13,178 nt of DNA from CAZCWX01 sp964502465 (GTDB lineage Bacteria > Desulfobacterota > Binatia > Bin18). This document shows positions 1 through 5,013 of the stretch, piece by piece. A program made the translations under genes and the position numbers. The notes under the pieces were generated by a model. It was not told the origin of the DNA and searched no databases. It saw only the letters and a list, made by a program, of their open reading frames with translations. Location: NCBI GenBank assembly GCA_964502465.1, contig CAZCWX010000132.1, positions 1-13,178 of the forward strand, written 5' to 3'. Positions within the stretch are counted from its first letter, which is position 1. Every line of letters starts with the position of its first letter.

Positions 1-773
1 AGGACGGCCTTGATCTCGCTTTGTAATATCAGCGGCCCAAGAGTCTTGCCCGCTCGGAGCGAAGGTCCAAGCTCCACGGTTCCATTGCCAAGGCCACGGT
101 CGCGATCTCCGGTCGGCAATCCCAGTTCGAGTGAGAACGCGGCGACTGCTCCGTACCGTGGACTTGCCAACAACAAGTGTTTGTAGGCAAGGGTGAGATC
201 CCCGATACCGCCCGTGGTCGCTCCTCTTTTGGGATCGTTGTAGACAAACGGCAAGGCCAACTCGACCATACCCCGTGGCCCTACCCGTTTCTCATAGATC
301 AACTCATTGACCAGAGAACGTGACTTCCGGCTTTCCTCGAAGTTGAAGTTTAACACTGCCTCATCTTCAGGAAATGCCTTGCCAGTGACTAATGCGCGGC
401 GAAAATTGAGGTCAGCAGGCGGCCAGGCTGAGTTGGTACAGAAACCACGAAAGTAGGCGATGATCTTGTGGATTTGCTTTTCCGTAAGGGCATCAGCGAA
501 ACTTGGCATTTGGGGAGAGAGACCAAGCTCTTGCCCGCCGTAAATGACAAGAGCAACCCAGTTGCCGGTGCCCTCACGGGTCACAAAGGAACAGTCGGTG
601 AAGTCAGGTAAAGGGACCTCGATTGCTGTTCCTTCTGGCGCACCGCGACCGTCAAGGCCGTGGCACGAGGCACACGCGGCTTCGTACAGCTCTTTTCCTT
701 CATCCTCATTGGCCGAGACGGTTGTGGCAACCAGGAGCCATAACACGCCCAGCGCTATCCAAGAAGCGTTCAT
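1..773 (-). CDS. Exported monoheme cytochrome c fused to an outer-membrane beta-barrel-like domain (partial, 3' end outside window)
   Basis: The visible part is 257 residues and continues past the left edge. Residues 1-21 form a Sec signal peptide ending TVSA, followed by NEDEG. A class I cytochrome c domain spans about 26-112: heme-attachment motif CASCH (Cys34, Cys37, His38) and probable axial Met89 in QMPSF. From about residue 140 the sequence changes to alternating polar/hydrophobic strands separated by Gly/Asp/Pro turns (for example GGIGDLTLAYKH and LELGLPTGD), the pattern of outer-membrane beta-barrels of the MetA/phenol-degradation-porin type. By inference the heme lies at the periplasmic mouth of a barrel, as in Cyc2 iron oxidases. 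Homology to Cyc2 is not shown. The ATG overlaps the stop of the upstream peroxidase gene (ATGA) and has no Shine-Dalgarno sequence of its own, so translation is probably coupled. The cytochrome call is firm. The barrel call is good but rests on an incomplete domain. Confidence 0.82.
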   Translation of the reverse strand, partial: MNASWIALGVLWLLVATTVSANEDEGKELYEAACASCHGLDGRGAPEGTAIEVPLPDFTDCSFVTREGTGNWVALVIYGGQELGLSPQMPSFADALTEKQIHKIIAYFRGFCTNSAWPPADLNFRRALVTGKAFPEDEAVLNFNFEESRKSRSLVNELIYEKRVGPRGMVELALPFVYNDPKRGATTGGIGDLTLAYKHLLLASPRYGAVAAFSLELGLPTGDRDRGLGNGTVELGPSLRAGKTLGPLILQSEIKAV

Positions 774-1371
774 CGGCGGCGTGGCGATGATCCAAGCGAT
801 TTCAGCACATCCAATGACGGGGCGAAGAAATGTGCACCAGATACCGCTTGGGTATAGTCCATCAGATGGTCATGTAACCCGTCGTCGCTGGTTCCCATCA
901 TCCGGCTGAGCATCCTCTCGGGAATATCGAGGTCCTTCGTATAGACGATGAAAAAGAGCCCATGTTCGGAAACCGTTCCATAAGGAAAACTATGACGAAC
1001 GATTTCGAGTTCTTCGCCGTCTTCCTCAATGACGACTCGACTGATGTGGGCGGTAGGAGGCTTTGCCCGGCCCGGTCGGATAGTTCCTCGCTGCCTGGCT
1101 TCCGCCGACCAATGACCTTTTCCTGTTCCTTCTGCGGAAGGGTCCCCCACTTCTGCAGGTTGTGCACATAGCGTTGGGTGAAGACATAGCTGCCACCGCT
1201 GAAGGTTGGGTCTTCGCTGCCAATCAGCGCTACAGACGTTCGTTCTTTGCCTTTCGGATTTTCAGTGCCATCGATAAAGCCCGTGAGGTCACGAGAATCA
1301 AGGTAGCGGAACCCCTGCACCTCGTCCATCACCTCGACCCGCTCGCCGAGTTGGTTGCTAATGCGCAGTGC
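770..1371 (-). pseudogene. DyP-type heme peroxidase (YfeX-like), truncated at the N-terminus and frameshifted
   Basis: Two overlapping frames together encode the C-terminal two thirds of a dye-decolorizing peroxidase. The first (1371 down to about 1076) carries the distal GxxDG motif as GFIDGTENP at 1255-1281. The second (about 1075 to 770) carries the proximal heme ligand His in PPTAHISR (codon 1046-1048), the distal Arg (codon 995-997, before HSFPYGT) and the family's C-terminal FFAPSLD. The frame breaks at a tandem duplication of CCCGG (1066-1070 and 1071-1075). Removing one copy gives a continuous EELSDRAKPPTAHIS. The N-terminal roughly 100 residues of a normal 300-residue DyP are missing: the homologous frame meets TGA at 1372-1374, and the sequence beyond belongs to the crotonase gene's upstream region. 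Intact homologues use H2O2 to oxidize porphyrins, dyes and other reductants. The gene ends in ATGA shared with the cytochrome gene start. A sequencing error could explain the frameshift but not the truncation. Confidence 0.85.
1066..1075. repeat. 5-bp tandem duplication causing the peroxidase frameshift
   Basis: CCCGGCCCGG on the plus strand is two adjacent copies of CCCGG. Each copy is 5 bp, so the second one shifts the peroxidase reading frame. With one copy removed, the two halves join into a sequence that matches the DyP family on both sides. Confidence 0.8.
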
Positions 1372-1373
1372 TC

Positions 1374-1387
1374 ACGGCTGACGGCTG
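1374..1387. repeat. Tandem 7-mer ACGGCTG x2 at the peroxidase truncation junction
   Basis: ACGGCTG occurs twice back to back, just where recognizable DyP sequence stops. The TGA that ends the upstream DyP frame overlaps the first copy (1372-1374). Similar short GCTGAC/TTAGCTG-rich runs occur in another gap (2881-2990), so this may be part of a dispersed low-complexity repeat family. Confidence 0.5.
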
Positions 1388-1438
1388 GTTGTCAACATGC
1401 TATGGCTCAGAGAAAGTTCCCAAAAGGAGGGTACTGTC

Positions 1439-2245
1439 ATGGCAGACTACAGCCACTACGAGTGTATCAAGGTGGAAAAAGCCGATAAGCTGGCTACGGT
1501 AACGCTGAACCGCCCTGATTCGCTCAACGCCGTCAATCCGCAGTTGCATCAGGAACTGGAACGTATCTGGGTCGATCTCGCTGAAGACTCCGATATCAAC
1601 GCCATTTTGCTCACTGGTGCGGGCAAAGCGTTCTGTGCGGGTGGCGATGTAAAAGGAATGGCATCGAGGGCGGGAGGTGAAGGCGAGCAACGTCGCTTTC
1701 GGCTTAATCCCGCAGGAGGGAAAAGACTCATCCAGAATCTCCTTGAGGTGGAACAACCAATCATTGGCGCGATCAACGGTGACGCCGTGGGACTAGGAGC
1801 GACTATTGCGCTGTTCTGTGATGTCATTGTTGCCTCAGAGAAAGCACGCTTTGGTGACCCGCACGTGCGAGTCGGTATCGTCGCTGGCGATGGCGGCGCC
1901 GTGATCTGGCCGCTCCTCATTGGTCCGGCGCGGGCGAAAGAGTTTTTGATGCGTGGGCATCTGGTCAACGGCGCAGAAGCGGCAAAGATGGGGCTGGTCA
2001 ACTATGCGGTGCCGCCCGAGGAAGTGCTGCCGAAAGCCAAAGAGATTGCCCAAGAACTGGCTGACGGTCCGACCTGGGCGATTCGCTGGAGCAAACTCTC
2101 GGTCAACAAGTGGCTGAAGGACCAGGTGAACCTGATCCTTGATGCGTCGCTTGCCTATGAGATGCTCACCTTTACCACTGAGGATCACAAGGAAGCAGCG
2201 CGCGCGTTTGTAGAAAAGCGGAAACCAAAATTCCAAGGGCGATGA
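1439..2245 (+). CDS. Enoyl-CoA hydratase/isomerase (crotonase) family protein with altered active site
   Basis: 268 residues, full length for a crotonase. The start is the ATG at 1439, with AGGAGG at 1425-1430 and an 8-nt spacer. An upstream in-frame start at 1397 would add 14 residues of leader and is not supported. Family marks are LNRPDSLNAV (23-32), the first oxyanion-hole segment FCAGGDVKGM (65-74), INGDAVGLG (112-120), FCDVIVASEKARFGDP (126-141) and the GLVN motif near 185. Aligned by eye with rat mitochondrial enoyl-CoA hydratase, Glu144 corresponds to Thr122 and Glu164 to His142. Both residues that drive hydration are therefore absent. CoA-thioester binding is likely, but the reaction could be isomerization, hydrolysis or another crotonase chemistry, and GDGGAVIWP (150-158) may mark a distinct subfamily. 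It is transcribed away from the truncated peroxidase and convergent with the LOG gene. Confidence 0.9.
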   Translation: MADYSHYECIKVEKADKLATVTLNRPDSLNAVNPQLHQELERIWVDLAEDSDINAILLTGAGKAFCAGGDVKGMASRAGGEGEQRRFRLNPAGGKRLIQNLLEVEQPIIGAINGDAVGLGATIALFCDVIVASEKARFGDPHVRVGIVAGDGGAVIWPLLIGPARAKEFLMRGHLVNGAEAAKMGLVNYAVPPEEVLPKAKEIAQELADGPTWAIRWSKLSVNKWLKDQVNLILDASLAYEMLTFTTEDHKEAARAFVEKRKPKFQGR

Positions 2246-2252
2246 CAGTTGG

Positions 2253-2277
2253 AGGGGCACGGCGTCGCCGTGTCCCT
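2253..2277. terminator. 25-bp palindrome between convergent genes, possible bidirectional terminator or REP-like element
   Basis: Arms AGGGGCACGGCG and CGCCGTGTCCCT flank a single central T and pair with one G/T wobble. It fills the 30-bp gap between the crotonase and LOG stop codons and overlaps the LOG stop. Neither side has a T-run, so a classical intrinsic terminator is not clear. It could be a REP-type palindrome. Confidence 0.45.
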
Positions 2278-2860
2278 ACCTTGGCATGCTTATCAATACC
2301 GAGGCTTCAATGAGATCGAGCGCTTTCTGAGGCGCTTCGACGACAGAGTACAACTCACGGAATCGCTCGTGAATGAACGCTTCAGCAAAGCCGCGCTCGA
2401 ACTGATGCAGCAGCCCTGCAAAGTAATTGTTGATGTTAATGAAGACGATAGGCTTGTGGTGGAATCCCAGTTGTTTGAAGGAAAGTATTTCCAGAATCTC
2501 TTCGAGCGTGCCGAACCCACCAGGCAGGGCGATATAGGCATCGCCAAACTCATCTAACCCGCGCTTTCGCAAACGCATATCGTCCACCGAGTGCATCTCG
2601 TGTCCGCTGGTGGCGTACCCGCGATCGATAAATTCGGCGAGGATCACTCCTCTGACTTTTCCCCCGTGGGCTAAAGCGGCATTGGCCAGCGCGCCCATCA
2701 ACCCAATGTTACCACCACCGTAGACCAACGTGTGGCCGCGCAGCGCAATCAGCTGTCCCAGTTCTGCAGCCACACTCAGGTAGAGTTGAGGGACCCGTTT
2801 GCTCGAGGCGCAGTAGACAGTCAAAGACAACGAGCGAGAAGGGGTGGGAGAAAGCGGCAT
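2276..2860 (-). CDS. LOG family protein (TIGR00730-type nucleoside 5'-monophosphate phosphoribohydrolase)
   Basis: 194 residues, the usual size for this Rossmann-fold family. Seen are the N-terminal strand LTVYCASS (13-20), the nucleotide-binding loop YGGGNIGLMG (47-56), and the catalytic/phosphate motif PGGFGTLEE (113-121), preceded by MRLRKRGLDEF, the equivalent of the MHERK segment. Family members cleave the N-glycosidic bond of cytokinin riboside monophosphates or AMP-like nucleotides, releasing the free base and ribose 5-phosphate in the cytoplasm. In non-plant-associated bacteria the physiological substrate is usually unknown. No convincing Shine-Dalgarno sequence precedes the ATG; the AT-rich stretch CTTTATTATT lies directly in front. 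The protein is intact. The family is certain, the substrate is not. Confidence 0.92.
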   Translation of the reverse strand: MPLSPTPSRSLSLTVYCASSKRVPQLYLSVAAELGQLIALRGHTLVYGGGNIGLMGALANAALAHGGKVRGVILAEFIDRGYATSGHEMHSVDDMRLRKRGLDEFGDAYIALPGGFGTLEEILEILSFKQLGFHHKPIVFININNYFAGLLHQFERGFAEAFIHERFRELYSVVEAPQKALDLIEASVLISMPR

Positions 2861-2880
2861 AATAATAAAGAAGTAATGAG

Positions 2881-2990
2881 CAGTTAGCTGTTAGTTGTCA
2901 GCAAGAACAGGAAAAAGTCCGAAGTCTAAAGAGAGCTTTTTTCCCTACTAGCTACTGACTAGTGACTACTGACTTTAGCCATTAATTGCT
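2881..2990. repeat. Degenerate short-repeat region upstream of the LOG gene
   Basis: The gap 2861-3014 has no gene. It holds variants of TTAGCTGTTAGTTGTCAGC near 2884, and two exact CTACTGACT 9-mers (2952-2960 and 2966-2974) in a 14-bp periodicity, followed by TTAGCCATTAATTGCTAACC. It looks like a decayed, slippage-prone repeat. Confidence 0.5.
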
Positions 2991-3014
2991 AACCAATCAT
3001 AACGAACAGTTTGC

Positions 3015-3317
3015 TTACAGTCCCTTCACGACTTCGTCTACAGCACTCCATTCAACAATAGGGGTGAGCCGGCGTTTGGTGATGAGGCCACTTGTCACTG
3101 CGGTCGTGAACGGAACAAAAGTTTTGGCGTGGTCTTGGATGTCGAGCACGAGGATAATTTTTGTCTCTTCGTTTGAGGCCCAGGGGCCAGCTTTCAGGGT
3201 GACTCCCGACGGAAAGCCCGTATCTCCTTTCAGCACCCCTTGAAACATGGCGTGGACCTTTTTGGCACTCTCCGGCGAAGTGATATTCAACCAGATCTCG
3301 TCCAAATACAGCGGCAT
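3015..3317 (-). CDS. Hypothetical 100-residue cytoplasmic protein
   Basis: 100 residues starting MPLYLDEIW, with a strong AGGAGG (3323-3328) five bases before the ATG, so this is very likely a real gene. There is no signal peptide or membrane segment. The predicted pattern is strand-helix-strand-strand-helix, with GPWASNEETKIILVLDI (44-60) as the likely central hairpin. That resembles small ferredoxin-like alpha/beta dimer proteins (DUF3303-like), but this is only a resemblance. It diverges from the DUF1329 gene across a 201-bp shared upstream region, which suggests possible co-regulation. Its function is unknown to me. Confidence 0.75.
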   Translation of the reverse strand: MPLYLDEIWLNITSPESAKKVHAMFQGVLKGDTGFPSGVTLKAGPWASNEETKIILVLDIQDHAKTFVPFTTAVTSGLITKRRLTPIVEWSAVDEVVKGL

Positions 3318-3430
3318 ATATTCCTCCTTTTCTTCGTGCTTTCTCCCAGGTGCGACATAGCAAGAAAAGCAAGCAGATCATACCCTGGCAGAGGAAAAGA
3401 GGCTATCTCCTGCAACGTTGGTTCCCGTCT

Positions 3431-3459
3431 TTGCCTCAATGCCGGTTTTCGCCTATAAC
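3431..3459 (+). promoter_or_regulatory. Candidate sigma-70-type promoter for the DUF1329 gene
   Basis: TTGCCT (3431-3436) and TATAAC (3454-3459) are separated by exactly 17 bp and match the -35 and -10 consensus at 4/6 and 5/6. Transcription would start near 3466, giving a roughly 53-nt leader that contains the hairpin at 3475-3503. Confidence 0.45.
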
Positions 3460-3474
3460 CATTCTGCACGACAG

Positions 3475-3503
3475 GCCTGCCTGTGCGGTGTGCACAGACA
3501 GGC
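3475..3503 (+). promoter_or_regulatory. Stem-loop in the DUF1329 mRNA leader, just before the ribosome binding site
   Basis: Arms GCCTGCCTGTGC and GCACAGACAGGC pair over 12 positions with one mismatch around a GGTGT loop. The 3' arm ends three bases before AGGAGGGG (3506-3513). ACAGGC at 3471-3476 could instead pair with GCCTGT at 3479-3484, so two folds compete. It may protect the mRNA 5' end, modulate translation, or simply be a REP-like palindrome. Confidence 0.45.
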
Positions 3504-3518
3504 AAAGGAGGGGACGCT

Positions 3519-4859
3519 ATGGTCGCGCGATTCGCCACACTGGTGTTTCTCTGGATCCTCTGGGTTCCATGGACGGCCAAAGATCTCATCTGGGCGCAGA
3601 GTGAGCACAACGGCACCAAGACCTGGAAGACCGTCACTGAACTTTCAGCCGAAGAACGCGAACGCATTGACCTTGCGACGGAGACGCCTCGACATCCGAC
3701 GTTTCCCTATTTACCTGCTGAACCCTATCCCTTTACGCCACCGTATACTGCGGAAGAGATGGGCTTTCGCTCGATGGAGTTTCCTCACCAGCCACGGTGG
3801 TCATGTGTGTATGCCGATGCTGGTGCTTCAATCGACCAGTGGGGGCATCTGATTGTGCAAAGCCAGTCGGTGGGGTTGGTTGCGTACAGCAAGACAGAGG
3901 GACTGGTCGGGGAAGTATATGACACTGCTCCTGGCGAGAGTTTTGTCACTTCTCTTTCACAAGATCTTGCGCCAGCAGAGAAATACGGCAATCAGTCGCT
4001 CTTTTCGCGCTACCGCACGGACAAAACGTTCACCAAGAAGATCGACATGTTTGTGTACACGCCAGGACTGCGCCGGGTGCGGCGCCAACCGCAGCCGCGA
4101 CGTGGCGACCGCTTTCCCAACCAGGCGTCCACCTTTGATGATGCATTTGGACGTGATGCCTGGGAGTGGACCTGGCGGATCATGGGCACTGACGTGTTGT
4201 ATAAGACTGTCCGTTTCCCCAATTCTCGTCCATCTATCACGCTCGTTGATGAGAGTGGTGCCTTTCGTGATATTGCGGCCAGCGAGATCAAATCAATGGG
4301 AAAGGAGTATCCTGCCTACACGCCTGAGGGTGGCGTGCCGTGCTATGTGGTTGAAGCCCGCGCGCGGGAAGACTGGCTGCCTGGCTATTATGCGCCGCGC
4401 ATCCTCTATTGGTTAGATCAGCATGCCTTCTATCCGTTGCGCATCGAAGAGTATGATCGTGACGGCAAATTGATCTTCATCGAGACCCGCGTTGCCGAGA
4501 TGCGCAACCCGGCGCTGAAAGAGCGGGGGTATGGCATGATGATCGACCTGTACTGGGACCTGACCACTGATCTCATGACCTACTCTGTGCATGATGCGCA
4601 TCAGCTACGGCAGTGGACTGAGCAGGACCGCAAGGCGTATTTCAATCCCGACTTTCTCCGGCGTGTCTGGTTCATTGGTGGAGTGAAGAGTCAGTCCGAT
4701 ATCGACAGCCCGGAGGAGTTTTTTCTCCGTCCGGCGCTCTATGAGGATAAATTTCCTGATGAACGGAAAATCGAGTTGCCCTCAGACCTGCGTGCGCGCA
4801 TCAATGCCCAAGAAAAAGCCGGACGACTGGTGTTTAGCGAAGAGGTAGCGGAAAAATAA
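3519..4859 (+). CDS. DUF1329 domain-containing exported protein (LolA/LolB-like outer-membrane-associated fold)
   Basis: 446 residues, the normal DUF1329 length. The start is the ATG at 3519 with AGGAGGGG at 3506-3513; a GTG at 3483 would put 12 residues before the signal peptide and overlaps the leader hairpin. Residues 1-26 form a Sec signal peptide (hydrophobic ATLVFLWILWVPW, probable cleavage after IWA). There is no lipobox cysteine. Family signatures include the central MFVYTPGLRRVRRQP segment, WRIMGTDVLYK, and the C-terminal region with YWDLTTDLMTY and the FNPDFLRRVWF block. DUF1329 proteins are periplasmic or outer-membrane-associated and often accompany DUF1302 beta-barrels and RND exporters in hydrocarbon- or steroid-degrading bacteria; a role in handling hydrophobic substrates is suspected, not proven. 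Neither partner lies next to it here. GCCTGC-type palindromes lie on both flanks. Confidence 0.88.
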   Translation: MVARFATLVFLWILWVPWTAKDLIWAQSEHNGTKTWKTVTELSAEERERIDLATETPRHPTFPYLPAEPYPFTPPYTAEEMGFRSMEFPHQPRWSCVYADAGASIDQWGHLIVQSQSVGLVAYSKTEGLVGEVYDTAPGESFVTSLSQDLAPAEKYGNQSLFSRYRTDKTFTKKIDMFVYTPGLRRVRRQPQPRRGDRFPNQASTFDDAFGRDAWEWTWRIMGTDVLYKTVRFPNSRPSITLVDESGAFRDIAASEIKSMGKEYPAYTPEGGVPCYVVEARAREDWLPGYYAPRILYWLDQHAFYPLRIEEYDRDGKLIFIETRVAEMRNPALKERGYGMMIDLYWDLTTDLMTYSVHDAHQLRQWTEQDRKAYFNPDFLRRVWFIGGVKSQSDIDSPEEFFLRPALYEDKFPDERKIELPSDLRARINAQEKAGRLVFSEEVAEK

Positions 4860-4869
4860 ATAGTGTAGG

Positions 4870-4888
4870 GTCAACTCGCTCAGTTGAT
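4870..4888 (+). terminator. Weak candidate terminator after the DUF1329 gene
   Basis: TCAACT (4871-4876) and AGTTGA (4882-4887) pair around CGCTC, followed by TTGTTCTCCTCTT. The stem is short and AT-rich and the T-tract is broken, so this is only a possible intrinsic terminator. Confidence 0.25.
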
Positions 4889-4905
4889 TGTTCTCCTCTT
4901 GCGGT

Positions 4906-4962
4906 GCAGGCCAGAGGCTCGCACCGATGGCCTGCGTTAAGCCATGCAGGCAAGATGCCTGC
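4906..4962. repeat. Double GCAGGC/GCCTGC palindromic element
   Basis: Four half-sites alternate in orientation: GCAGGCC (4906-4912), GGCCTGC (4929-4935), GCAGGC (4946-4951) and GCCTGC (4957-4962). They can form two adjacent hairpins, the second with the loop AAGAT. It lies between the convergent DUF1329 and acyl-CoA dehydrogenase genes, the position typical of REP/BIME-like elements. Confidence 0.5.
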
Positions 4963-5013
4963 ACCACAAGATAAAAACCCTTACAGGAGAGTGCCGGAAA
5001 ACTTCCCCCACTC

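Noticed and set aside
544..909. A 121-codon plus-strand open frame
   Set aside because: It overlaps the antisense cytochrome and peroxidase genes, whose motifs (CASCH, FFAPSLD) are clear; the plus frame has no family resemblance or ribosome site.
898..1150. Programmed ribosomal frameshift joining the two peroxidase frames
   Set aside because: There is no slippery heptamer, and the break coincides with an exact 5-bp duplication that cannot be crossed by a single -1 or +1 slip without disturbing the conserved join.
1397..1438. Upstream start for the crotonase
   Set aside because: The 14 extra codons overlap the strong AGGAGG at 1425-1430 and have no family counterpart.
1549..2001. A 150-codon minus-strand frame inside the crotonase gene
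   Set aside because: It is a composition shadow of a gene with clear crotonase motifs; the frame is low in recognizable structure.
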